NCBI RefSeq assembly: GCF_003351045.1
Contig: NZ_QQZY01000010.1
Location: 1-64,000, forward strand
Origin: Gaiella occulta
GTDB taxonomy: Bacteria > Actinomycetota > Thermoleophilia > Gaiellales > Gaiellaceae
Length of the DNA stretch: 64,000 nt
Reading direction: 5' to 3'
Positions 31,358 through 38,023 of the stretch are shown piece after piece; position 1 is the stretch's first letter, and every line of letters begins with the position of its first letter. The notes under the pieces are model-generated. The model ran no database searches, was not told the origin of the DNA, and saw nothing but the letters and a program-made list of their open reading frames with translations. A program made the position numbers and the translations under genes.

Positions 31358-31369
31358 CGATAGTAGAGG
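31358..31369 (+). promoter_or_regulatory. CGATAGTAG start motif before gene 31370
   Basis: CGATAGTAG then AGG, directly followed by GTG 31370. Copy 7 of 8. Confidence 0.7.
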
Positions 31370-31780
31370 GTGCCGATCATCGACCAGCGACACATGTGTG
31401 GCGCGAGCGTCCACGCGACCGTCGGCGACGTCGAAGTCTTCTGGGACGCCTACCTTGCCGAGCGGGGGCTGCAGCCGTTCGAGGCGGGCGTCGTCCTGCC
31501 CGCCTACGTGTCGGATGGGCGGTGGGTGGCCGACTGTGTTCGCTGCGCGTCGGGCGTTGCGTGCTGGCCTGAGAATCCGCGCGGCTGCTGCCTCGCCTGT
31601 GGCGCCGTGTACACGGTCGTCTTCCCGCCGGCGGCGGACATCGCGAGGGCGGAACGGGTGCTCGACGCGAGGCCAGCCGGCGCCGCGAACTGGCGGCCCG
31701 ACCTCGGTGAAGACGTCGCCGACTTGAAGGTCGAGAACCTCGTCCGTGCGGTGCCGCTCGAACCGGCGTTTGAGCTATGA
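31370..31780 (+). CDS. Zinc-ribbon-like hypothetical protein, 136 aa
   Basis: GTG 31370. CVRCASGVACWPENPRGCCL ACG gives four or more Cys in a zinc-ribbon spacing in the middle. The remainder is not recognised. It ends 3 nt before the end of the reverse-strand HNH gene. Confidence 0.6.
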   Translation: MPIIDQRHMCGASVHATVGDVEVFWDAYLAERGLQPFEAGVVLPAYVSDGRWVADCVRCASGVACWPENPRGCCLACGAVYTVVFPPAADIARAERVLDARPAGAANWRPDLGEDVADLKVENLVRAVPLEPAFEL

Positions 31781-31782
31781 GA

Positions 31783-32343
31783 CTACGCCGCGAACCTTCC
31801 CGCAGCGTCACGCGATCTCCGCGCGGCGCGGCCGTGCATCCCCTCGTGCTCGGCCGCGTCCATGCGCCGAAGGTTCTCGGCCCGGTCGTCGTCCCGGATG
31901 CCGTTCTCGTGATGAACGTGCTCACCCGGCTGCACGACATCATTCGGATGTGTCTCGTTCCACACGGCGTGGGATCGGGGGATCGAGAAGGTGCCGCCAT
32001 GCCGGAGCGCCGTCGGCCACATCGCGGCCTGTTCCGGTGTGATCGTTCGCCGAACGTAGCCACCTTTCACGGTCCACTCACCGCCTCCCCAGCGATGATG
32101 TTCCTCTCGCGCCTTACCGGGTTCGCCACGATTCCACGTTTCGTGTCCAGGCTTGAAACGGGTCTCTTGGCCGCCGCCGTTGTGGCCGTGAGCGAACCGT
32201 GCTGGCTTCAGCTGCTTCGACACCGGCGCGATCAGCGTCCCACAGCCGCATTCGCACGGGATCTTCGGCATCGCCTCAATCTCCGCCATCCGTCGCGCGT
32301 AGTACCGGGCTTGACGCTCTCCGGATGTAAGTCGCTTAGACAT
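31783..32343 (-). CDS. HNH (homing-type) endonuclease, reverse strand
   Basis: 186 aa. HVHHENGIRDDDRAENLRRM is the HNH catalytic core of phage free-standing homing endonucleases. An N-terminal CECGCGTLIAP plus HGHN is a possible zinc site, and WTVKGGYVRRTITPEQAAM is a NUMOD-like segment. It is inserted against the direction of late transcription between two tail genes, so it is likely a selfish insertion. The plus strand here reads only as a shadow. Confidence 0.85.
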   Translation of the reverse strand: MSKRLTSGERQARYYARRMAEIEAMPKIPCECGCGTLIAPVSKQLKPARFAHGHNGGGQETRFKPGHETWNRGEPGKAREEHHRWGGGEWTVKGGYVRRTITPEQAAMWPTALRHGGTFSIPRSHAVWNETHPNDVVQPGEHVHHENGIRDDDRAENLRRMDAAEHEGMHGRAARRSRDAAGRFAA

Positions 32344-32375
32344 GGGGACATTATGACGGTCCGGGCGGTCATCTA

Positions 32376-32966
32376 GTGGCTTGGAGCGTCCCCAGGACGT
32401 GGATTGCGGGCGAGGTGCTGACGGCGGCGCTGCTGAACACGCATCTCCGCGACCAGCTGTTGGCGCTGCGCGAATCCTATGGTACGACGCTGCCGGCGTC
32501 TCCCGCCGACGGCGATGTCGCGGTGCTCGTGGATTCGCTCACAGCACCCACCTACCAGTGGCGGTTCCGCTACAACGCTGGCTCGTCGGCGGCGGACAAG
32601 TGGGAGTGCTTGGGCGGCGTGCCTGCGAAGGTCTCCGGCGCGACGCTGACGGTTGCGTCGACGACGGCGACCGACTACACGGGCGGCAGCATCACCGTGC
32701 CGCGGCAGGGCGTGTACGACTGCCGGTTCGGCGCCAACGCGACGAACACTGGGTCGGGGGCGAAGTACCTGGATTTGATCGCCGCCGGGACGACCGTGAA
32801 GACGCAGACAATGGGCAACCGCGCCGACAGCTTCGGGTCGGGTGAGGCGCGGACGGCGAGCATCGCGGCGGCGTCGGCTATCAAGATCGCGGGCCGCGGC
32901 GGCGACGCCACCTCGTCGACGTTCGACAGTGGCTACCTGTTCGTGATGCCGGTGAGGGTGAGTTGA
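32376..32966 (+). CDS. Minor tail/fibre protein, 196 aa
   Basis: GTG 32376. The N-terminal WSVPRTWIAGEVLTAALLNT HLRDQLLAL is a recurrent anchor sequence of actinophage tail proteins; the rest is a beta-sandwich-like region (VPRQGVYDCRFGANATNTGS; SGYLFVMPVRVS end). Confidence 0.7.
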   Translation: MAWSVPRTWIAGEVLTAALLNTHLRDQLLALRESYGTTLPASPADGDVAVLVDSLTAPTYQWRFRYNAGSSAADKWECLGGVPAKVSGATLTVASTTATDYTGGSITVPRQGVYDCRFGANATNTGSGAKYLDLIAAGTTVKTQTMGNRADSFGSGEARTASIAAASAIKIAGRGGDATSSTFDSGYLFVMPVRVS

Positions 32967-32983
32967 TCTTGCCGGGTTGCGGC

Positions 32984-32995
32984 CGATAGTAGGCC
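32984..32995 (+). promoter_or_regulatory. CGATAGTAG start motif before the endolysin
   Basis: CGATAGTAG then GCC, directly followed by GTG 32996. Copy 8 of 8. Confidence 0.7.
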
Positions 32996-33679
32996 GTGGC
33001 ATCCCTGACCCGCACCCTCCGCCTCGGCATGCGCGGCAAGGACGTCGAGGCGCTCAAGCGCGCGGTCATCCGCTACCTGGGAGACGGCCGCTCGTGGCGG
33101 CAGCTGGTCGCGTCCGCACCGGTCGTCCGCCGCACCTACGGGCCGCTGTTCCGCCGCCTCGTCAACCGGGCGCACGCGAAGGCCGGAACACCGCAGTCGG
33201 GAGTCATCGGCCCCAGGCTCGAGGCGCGACTGCGCGCCGCCGGAGCGTTCGACGCCAAGGCCGACCGGCTGCTCGCCGAGTACGCCGCGGCCGTCACGCC
33301 GAAGCCTCCCGCCAGGCCGCCGCTGATCGAGCCGCGCCAGGGCTTCGGCTCGCTGCACGAAAGCCTGTGGGAGGCGTACTCGATCGGCCGCAGGATGGGA
33401 CTCACCGACCTCGGCACCTACAACCCGGACTCGCGGCTGCCCGGCGGCGGCAAGTCCGACCACGCCTTCCTGCCCGCCTACGCATTCGACCTCGGCTTCA
33501 CCCCGGCCACCGGATACCAGCACCCCGTCGCCCGCCGGTTCTTCCGCGAGATGGTCGGCCGGCTCGAGGTCAACTATGTCATCGTCGGCAACAAGATCTG
33601 GAGCCGCGAGCTCGGCGAGCACCACTACACGCAGGGCGGCCACGAAGGCCACGTCCACGTCAGCGGACGGCGTCAATGA
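32996..33679 (+). CDS. Endolysin: peptidoglycan-binding domain plus peptidase-like domain
   Basis: 227 aa, GTG 32996. Residues 1-85 form a peptidoglycan-binding-like domain (LRLGMRGKDVEALKRAVIRY; SGVIGPRLEARLR). Residues about 120-227 hold SDHAFLPAYAFDLGF, YVIVGNKIWSRELGEHHY and GGHEGHVHVSG, the His/Asp metal-site order of M15-like or ARB_07466-like hydrolases. It is followed by a membrane protein and a holin, which supports a lysis role. Confidence 0.85.
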   Translation: MASLTRTLRLGMRGKDVEALKRAVIRYLGDGRSWRQLVASAPVVRRTYGPLFRRLVNRAHAKAGTPQSGVIGPRLEARLRAAGAFDAKADRLLAEYAAAVTPKPPARPPLIEPRQGFGSLHESLWEAYSIGRRMGLTDLGTYNPDSRLPGGGKSDHAFLPAYAFDLGFTPATGYQHPVARRFFREMVGRLEVNYVIVGNKIWSRELGEHHYTQGGHEGHVHVSGRRQ

Positions 33680-33918
33680 CCGATGAGCCGGCCAGCACCA
33701 TCCTCTACCGGGTCGGCACCCTCGAACGACGAGTCGACGACCTCGAAGCCATGCAACCCGCCGTCCTCATCGAACGCGTAGCCAACCTCTCAGGCGACGT
33801 ACACGACCTCGCCCTCGACGTCAAAGGACTGCGACGCGCCCTCTACACCGTCGCGCTCGCCGTGTCCCTCTCAGCGATCGCATTCGCCTTCACCGTATTC
33901 GAGCTCATCCCCCAGTAG
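33676..33918 (+). CDS. Coiled-coil membrane protein in the lysis cassette, 80 aa
   Basis: ATGA overlap with the endolysin. RVGTLERRVDDLEAMQPAVL gives a short coiled-coil, and ALYTVALAVSLSAIAFAFTV is one membrane span at the C-terminus. It could be a second holin or an anti-holin. Confidence 0.65.
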   Translation: MTDEPASTILYRVGTLERRVDDLEAMQPAVLIERVANLSGDVHDLALDVKGLRRALYTVALAVSLSAIAFAFTVFELIPQ

Positions 33919-33928
33919 GAGACCAACC

Positions 33929-34153
33929 ATGATGTCCAGACGGTTCCTCCGCGACCTCGCCGAACGCGCACTGAAAACGTTCGTACAGACCACCATCACC
34001 GGCGCCCTCGTCCTCCTCACCGTCGACGGAGCATCCTGGAGCGACGTTCCCGGCGCCGCCGCCGCCGGCGCGTTCGCCGGCACCCTGTCAGCACTCACGA
34101 GCATCCTGTCTTCCCTGCGCGGCAACCCCGACTCGGCGTCCTTCGTCGAGTAG
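33929..34153 (+). CDS. Holin, r1t/LLH-like
   Basis: 74 aa, ATG 33929 with AGGAG upstream. RRFLRDLAERALKTFVQTTI TGALVLLTVDG, then AAAAGAFAGTLSALTSILSS LRG, matches the two-span holins of actinobacterial phages and ends with the usual SASFVE-type tail. It should form membrane lesions at lysis time. Confidence 0.8.
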   Translation: MMSRRFLRDLAERALKTFVQTTITGALVLLTVDGASWSDVPGAAAAGAFAGTLSALTSILSSLRGNPDSASFVE

Positions 34154-34162
34154 CACTGTCCG

Positions 34163-34381
34163 GTGGCGCGCGAGCTCGAACACGCCGAGCTCGCCGCCGC
34201 CGACCACCTGGTCGGCGAAGCACTCGACGTGTGGCGGCTCCGCTACCGGGCAGCCCGCGACGCTGGACTCGACCCGTTCGACGCCGAGCTGTTCGCCTCG
34301 TCGAGCGCCGACACCGGGCTACTGCGCCGCCTGCATGCCAACGGATGCGACCCTCAGCTGATCGCCGAGATCGTGCTCTAG
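34163..34381 (+). CDS. Small helical protein after the holin, 72 aa
   Basis: GTG 34163. All-helical (HAELAAADHLVGEALDVWRL; LLRRLHANGCDPQLIAEIVL). Last gene of the rightward late transcript. Not recognised. Confidence 0.55.
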   Translation: MARELEHAELAAADHLVGEALDVWRLRYRAARDAGLDPFDAELFASSSADTGLLRRLHANGCDPQLIAEIVL

Positions 34382-34403
34382 CTGCGGGCGGCGGCGCGGC
34401 GGA

Positions 34404-34535
34404 TCAGCGACTGGGCACGGAGAGTACGAGCGCGAACGCGACGACTCTTCCGACCAATCTCACGGCAGAGCCGGCAGCACCAAATACGCCTAGGTCGTCC
34501 ACGACGATGTTCTCCGCTTCCTCGCTATCTCTCAC
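34404..34535 (-). CDS. Small reverse-strand protein, 43 aa
   Basis: GTG at 34535 overlaps the stop of the upstream gene (GTGA). RDSEEAENIVVDDLGVFGAA then a weakly hydrophobic VRLVGRVVAFALVLSVPSR. Supported by coupling and composition; function unknown. Confidence 0.45.
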   Translation of the reverse strand: MRDSEEAENIVVDDLGVFGAAGSAVRLVGRVVAFALVLSVPSR

Positions 34536-34792
34536 GCTCGTGATGCCGGCATCGCTCGGCACCCGCAGCCGCCGCCGCGCTCGCACCCGTGCACGGGCCC
34601 GCCGAGAGGCATCACCTGCTCCTCGAGCTCGGCGAGCGTCAGCACCAGGCCGTGGTGGCGGTCGCACACCTCGCAGCACCCTTGGGCGGCCACGCGCCAC
34701 ATCACGTCCATGTCGTCCCACCGACGGCCACCGGACGGCGTTATAACCAGCTTCGCCGCGTCCGCCACGGCGTCGCCGGCCTCGCGCCTCAA
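34532..34792 (-). CDS. Free-standing MuF-type metal-binding core, 86 aa
   Basis: TTG at 34792 is the best start, though the frame is open further upstream. CEVCDRHHGLVLTLAELEEQ then VHGCERGGGCGCRAMP closely parallels the metal core of the MuF protein at 14266-15633 (CEVC, G-x-V, a TL-x-EL helix, GP, then C-x2-GG-x-C-x-CRA-x-P). It lacks the long N-terminal helical part and any effector. It belongs to the reverse-strand block beside the immunity region. Confidence 0.55.
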   Translation of the reverse strand: MRREAGDAVADAAKLVITPSGGRRWDDMDVMWRVAAQGCCEVCDRHHGLVLTLAELEEQVMPLGGPVHGCERGGGCGCRAMPASRA

Positions 34793-34830
34793 CGCACGCT
34801 CGACCGCGTCAGAAGCGCTCCCGCCGACGC

Positions 34831-35139
34831 TCAGGGACTCACCTTGTCCGCCTGCCAGATGCAGCGCTCTCCCTCGCAGGTGACCGAGAACGATGCCTGA
34901 GCGTGCTCGGCGTTCGTGTCAACGATCGTCGCGAGGCACGTGTACTCGTTGCCCTGCTTCCGCACACAGTCGACGGCGGTGGCGCTGTAGCCGTCCTTGG
35001 CCTGCGCGTTGAAGCCCGAGCGGAACGTTTGCTCGACGTCGCTCGAGCTCATCGACGAGCTGCCGCCGCAACCGGCGAGAGCGACGGCCGCGGCTGCGAG
35101 AGGGACTGCAGCGTGCACCCATGATCCGACCACCTTCAC
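34831..35139 (-). CDS. Prophage-encoded lipoprotein (DUF4333-like)
   Basis: 102 aa, GTG at 35139 with GGAGG upstream. A signal segment VPLAAAAVALAGCGGSSS with lipobox LAGC predicts a lipid-anchored surface protein. The mature part (SSSDVEQTFRSGFNAQAKDG; VDCVRKQGNEYTCLATIVD; ASFSVTCEGERCIWQ) has the paired Cys pattern I associate with DUF4333. On the reverse strand it is a candidate lysogenic-conversion or superinfection-exclusion gene. Confidence 0.75.
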   Translation of the reverse strand: MKVVGSWVHAAVPLAAAAVALAGCGGSSSMSSSDVEQTFRSGFNAQAKDGYSATAVDCVRKQGNEYTCLATIVDTNAEHAQASFSVTCEGERCIWQADKVSP

Positions 35140-35176
35140 GCTTCCCTCCGATCGATGAGTGAACAGGCTGCCGAAG

Positions 35177-35977
35177 TCACATGCATTCCGTCCGTATAAC
35201 CGAGTCGCGGATGATCCCGCGAAGGTCGGACGCCGCCGCGTTCTGCCCCGTCGTCTTCCTGAGTTGCTTGCGGACGGCGTCCAGCACCGGGTCAGAGAGC
35301 AACACGGCCGCGATCGACTTCGGCGACGTCGCACGACGAGCTCTCCACAGGTCGTCGATCTGGCGGCGCTTCATCGACTCTCTCGACAGGTAAAAGAGGA
35401 GGTTCGCCTTCTGCGCTGGCGTCTCGGGGCCGAGCAGGTTCACCTCGAGCGCCAGGTCGATCTCGACCGGTAGTCCGCCGCTGAGGTGATACGCGCGCCA
35501 TTCGACACCGTTCGTGAGGATCACCCATTCGACGCCTTCGTTGACCGCGTACATCTCGACCTGGCGAAGGTGCTTCGTCGTCAGCTTCGTCGTGACGCGC
35601 TTGACCTCGAGGAACGCGACGAGATCCTTGTCGATCCGGATTCCATAGTCGGCGAACTCGCCCTTCACCGCGTACTCGGTTGTGAGATCAGCGTATTTGT
35701 CGAAGCCGAGGGCTTCGCACAGGAAGTCGGTGATCAGGAGCCTGGTGTCGCCTTCGTTCGCGTCGCGTGCGACGAGGTCCCCGAGCGGCTTCGAGAACTT
35801 ACGCACACCTGCCCTGACGCGCTCTCGGGCGTCCGCCTCCCACTTGGGGATGCCTCCCGACGGACGAGCAGGCTTTGCTCGAACGGCGTCCTCGATGCTC
35901 GCGGTTGTGTCCGTGACGACCACTGGGGGTTGCGCAGGGTCGGGCTGCGTGACGTACGGCCAGGATCCGTCGGTCAT
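35177..35977 (-). CDS. Stand-alone HsdR-N-type nuclease domain protein
   Basis: 266 aa. ANEGDTRLLITDFLCEALGF, then YADLTTEYAVKGEFADYGIR and FLEVKRVTTKLTTKHLRQVE supply the Asp and ExK of the type I restriction R-subunit N-terminal (PD-(D/E)XK) fold. ILTNGVEWRAYHL is the usual strand that follows. There is no helicase, specificity or methylase subunit, so it is not a complete restriction system. Similar single-domain proteins occur in prophages and defence loci; a role in excluding other phages is inference. Confidence 0.75.
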   Translation of the reverse strand: MTDGSWPYVTQPDPAQPPVVVTDTTASIEDAVRAKPARPSGGIPKWEADARERVRAGVRKFSKPLGDLVARDANEGDTRLLITDFLCEALGFDKYADLTTEYAVKGEFADYGIRIDKDLVAFLEVKRVTTKLTTKHLRQVEMYAVNEGVEWVILTNGVEWRAYHLSGGLPVEIDLALEVNLLGPETPAQKANLLFYLSRESMKRRQIDDLWRARRATSPKSIAAVLLSDPVLDAVRKQLRKTTGQNAAASDLRGIIRDSVIRTECM

Positions 35978-36090
35978 CCGAATCTCTCCTTTACTACGTG
36001 ATCGCTGTCGGCGTCGCGGCCACTAGACACCGCGCTGCATGACATGGTCAGATCCACACGCCGTCAAACCACGCGAAGGGGCATGGACAG

Positions 36091-36336
36091 GTGATCATGG
36101 TGAAGAATGCCCGCGATAGGGCGGCGCTGGATTTCGTGCTGCAAGCGATCGACGTCTTCCTCGCCGAGGTTGACAGGGCTCTCACGCATTCTGAGCCTCG
36201 TCGCTCGCGCCGTTCAGCAACGCCCGCAGCCTCCGGTTCTCTTCGGCCAGTCTTGACTCTCGTAGTCGGAGACGCTCCTGCTCAGAGATTGCGAGAGCGC
36301 CCTCCGACAGACCAACCGCCCTCTCGATCTCCGTGA
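36091..36336 (+). CDS. Doubtful small plus-strand gene
   Basis: GTG 36091 (or ATG 36097). The first 35 codons (NARDRAALDFVLQAIDVFLA EVDRAL) look genuine, but the rest lies antisense to the repressor's C-terminal coiled coil and reads as a shadow. It may be a decayed or very short gene. Confidence 0.25.
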   Translation: MIMVKNARDRAALDFVLQAIDVFLAEVDRALTHSEPRRSRRSATPAASGSLRPVLTLVVGDAPAQRLRERPPTDQPPSRSP

Positions 36337-36541
36337 CTACGGCGTAGCTAGGCATTCTCTCGCCGATCATGTACCGGCGGAGCGTACGGCGTTTCGTCTC
36401 GCCGTTGGTCCCTGGCGCGAGTTTCCGCGCGAGCGCCCGCAGTGAGCTTGGCTCGCGCCCGTCCTGCTCGTTCTGCTCGAGCGCGGCTTCGAGGGCTTGG
36501 CCGAATGCATTCAGTGGCCTTGCTGGTGTGCGCTGTCTCAT
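36182..36541 (-). CDS. Probable immunity repressor
   Basis: 119 aa, ATG at 36541 with no clear Shine-Dalgarno. The N-terminal helix-turn-helix (SLRALARKLAPGTNGETKRR, then RYMIGERMPSYAVVTEIERA) and a C-terminal coiled coil (RLRLRESRLAEENRRLRALL) suggest a dimeric regulator. It is divergent from the Cro-like gene at 36640 and separated from it by a cluster of GTGGCC/GGCCAC sites. There is no autoprotease domain, so induction is not of the LexA type. Confidence 0.75.
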   Translation of the reverse strand: MRQRTPARPLNAFGQALEAALEQNEQDGREPSSLRALARKLAPGTNGETKRRTLRRYMIGERMPSYAVVTEIERAVGLSEGALAISEQERLRLRESRLAEENRRLRALLNGASDEAQNA

Positions 36542-36551
36542 GCTCGGATGA

Positions 36552-36642
36552 TGGCCCCATGTGGCCGCGAGTGCCAGGTGGACAAGTTGGGCCACAGGTG
36601 GCCTTGACATAGTGGCCCCATGTGGCCTATGCTGGCCACATG
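36552..36642. promoter_or_regulatory. Operator cluster of the immunity switch
   Basis: GTGGCC half-sites in both directions: CATGTGGCC at 36558-36566, GGCCAC-AG-GTGGCC at 36590-36603, GTGGCC at 36612-36617, and CATGTGGCC (36619-36627) facing GGCCACATG (36634-36642). The last pair is a perfect 9-bp inverted repeat whose 6-nt centre is the -10 box TATGCT. Binding there would block the rightward promoter. Confidence 0.75.
36604..36633 (+). promoter_or_regulatory. Rightward early promoter, leaderless
   Basis: -35 TTGACA (36604-36609), 18-bp spacer, -10 TATGCT (36628-36633). The predicted transcription start 6-7 nt later coincides with the A of ATG 36640, so the mRNA would be leaderless. Confidence 0.75.
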
Positions 36643-36987
36643 AAGGTAGGCAACGCGAGTTACGGCGAGCGGCTGAAGTCCGTGATCGCCACGACGCCTG
36701 GGGCCAGCGGCCGCAGGCTTGCCGGCCAACTGCGACCCTCGAACCCGGAGCCGATGCGCAGGCTGCTCCGGCGGTACGTGACGGGAGAGAGGACGCCAGG
36801 GCCGACAGTGAGGGCCGAGATCGTCGCGGCTCTTCGGGAGATGGGGGCCGACACGCGGCCTATCGAGCAGGACGATGACGAGGAGGAGGCCGCGTTGATT
36901 CGCGAGCTGAACGACCTCGCCGCCCTCGTCGACTCGATCCGCGGTCGGCTCCCCGTGCTTCCTGACCGGGGGGAGGCGGCGGCGTGA
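36640..36987 (+). CDS. Cro-like regulator, 115 aa
   Basis: ATG 36640, directly at the predicted transcription start. SYGERLKSVIATTPGASGRR LAGQL, then RRLLRRYVTGERTPGPTVRA resembles the repressor's helix-turn-helix region (both have a RRYxxGERxP-type string), followed by an acidic helical tail. The two proteins are probably related and compete for the same operators. Confidence 0.75.
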   Translation: MKVGNASYGERLKSVIATTPGASGRRLAGQLRPSNPEPMRRLLRRYVTGERTPGPTVRAEIVAALREMGADTRPIEQDDDEEEAALIRELNDLAALVDSIRGRLPVLPDRGEAAA

Positions 36988-37268
36988 ACGAGCCGATGCT
37001 CCTGATCCCGCGGCGTGTCGTGAAGGCGCTCGAGGTTGAGCACGCCGTCGCGGCCCAGCAGGTTGAGGTGCTGCGCGACATGCTCGCGGGCGCGCCTCGC
37101 TCGCCGGTGTTCGCGGGCCGCTGCTGTCTGTGCGGCGCGCCTGCGTCGGGCCACTACTGCCACGGCTGCTCGTGGGCCGGGGCTTCTGGGCATTCGACAG
37201 GGGGTGCTCGCAAGCCTGCCCAGGTTCGCGCGAGCACCCCCGGAAAGGAGCCTACCAATGGGCTCTGA
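36984..37268 (+). CDS. Zinc-ribbon protein, 94 aa
   Basis: GTG 36984 overlaps the Cro-like stop. A helical first part (VVKALEVEHAVAAQQVEVLR) and CCLCGAPASGHYCHGCSWAG, a four-Cys zinc ribbon. Unknown early function. Confidence 0.65.
   Translation: MNEPMLLIPRRVVKALEVEHAVAAQQVEVLRDMLAGAPRSPVFAGRCCLCGAPASGHYCHGCSWAGASGHSTGGARKPAQVRASTPGKEPTNGL
37201..37240 (+). promoter_or_regulatory. Long inverted repeat upstream of gene 37258
   Basis: GGGGTGCTCGC (37201-37211) pairs perfectly with 37230-37240 across an 18-nt loop, and is followed by GAAAGGAG and the ATG at 37258. It lies inside the end of the preceding gene. It could be an mRNA stem that stops transcription or controls the next ribosome-binding site. 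Confidence 0.45.
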
Positions 37269-37551
37269 CACGAAGCAGCGGGTGAGGCCGCTGTCGAGGG
37301 CGATGGAGGATCTGCTGCTCCGGGTGCCCGGATACGAGCACGGGTTCAGGCTGGCCGTGGCTTACGCGGTCAGCAGCACGACGTTTCGCGCACTCGTGGA
37401 CCGCGGGCTCGTCGAGTGGTCGCTCGCACCTGTCGTGCGGGACGACGGACGGATGAGTGCTACCCGGCACTACCACTGGCGGCGGACGCTCAGCGGTGAC
37501 GCCGTGGCGCTCGAGATCTCGCTGGCGCGCGAGCGGCAGGTGCAGTCGTGA
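37258..37551 (+). CDS. Early hypothetical protein, 97 aa
   Basis: ATG 37258 with a strong AAAGGAG site. AMEDLLLRVPGYEHGFRLAV then TTFRALVDRGLVEWSLAPVV looks like a winged-helix-type layout. Not recognised. Its stop overlaps the next GTG. Confidence 0.6.
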   Translation: MGSDTKQRVRPLSRAMEDLLLRVPGYEHGFRLAVAYAVSSTTFRALVDRGLVEWSLAPVVRDDGRMSATRHYHWRRTLSGDAVALEISLARERQVQS

Positions 37552-37871
37552 GCGCCGACACACACACGGGGCAGGAGGCTGCCGAGCTGACCGTCGGCGA
37601 CCCGTTCCTCTGGTACGCGGCGGCGGCACGGTTCGCCGAGGGTCTCGGCGGCAAGCGGTACACGGTCGTCAACGTCCATCATCTGCCGCCCGGCGTGTTC
37701 GAGCAGGTCGACCTCGACGAGGTACATCTCATACACTACGACGGCGAGCACTGGCTCTACGGCCGCAAGTCGTTCGGGCCGGTCGGCGTGAATCTCTACT
37801 CGACGCACGATCGGGACGAGATCACGGCCACGTACGCCCGCCTGGTCGCTGCCGGGAAGGCGGAGTCGTGA
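37548..37871 (+). CDS. Early hypothetical protein, 107 aa
   Basis: GTG 37548. Alpha/beta composition with VNVHHLPPGVFEQVDLDEVH and LIHYDGEHWLYGRKSFGPVG. Not recognised. Confidence 0.6.
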   Translation: MSADTHTGQEAAELTVGDPFLWYAAAARFAEGLGGKRYTVVNVHHLPPGVFEQVDLDEVHLIHYDGEHWLYGRKSFGPVGVNLYSTHDRDEITATYARLVAAGKAES

Positions 37872-38023
37872 CCGGGTGGGACGCGCTCGCCGCGGTCGCC
37901 GCGCTCGTGCTGCTCGCGTTCACGCTCGCGGTCGCGGAGTGGCGGTCGTGGGATGAGCGCCGCCGGTCTTCGCGGCTGGTCGAGAGGACGCTGTGGCGGA
38001 TGACCGGAGGGAGGCGGCTGTGA
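37868..38023 (+). CDS. Single-span membrane protein, 51 aa
   Basis: GTGA overlaps at both ends. WDALAAVAALVLLAFTLAVA is one membrane span, followed by a basic tail EWRSWDERRRSSRLVERTLW. Confidence 0.55.
   Translation: MTGWDALAAVAALVLLAFTLAVAEWRSWDERRRSSRLVERTLWRMTGGRRL

Noticed and set aside
34532-34792. Displaced fragment of the MuF gene (pseudogene)
   Set aside because: Sequence differs throughout while the metal-site pattern and coupling to the next gene are kept, which favours a functional small gene; decay cannot be fully excluded.
35177-35977. A complete type I restriction-modification system
   Set aside because: No helicase domain, HsdM or HsdS is present nearby; only the N-terminal nuclease-type domain is encoded.
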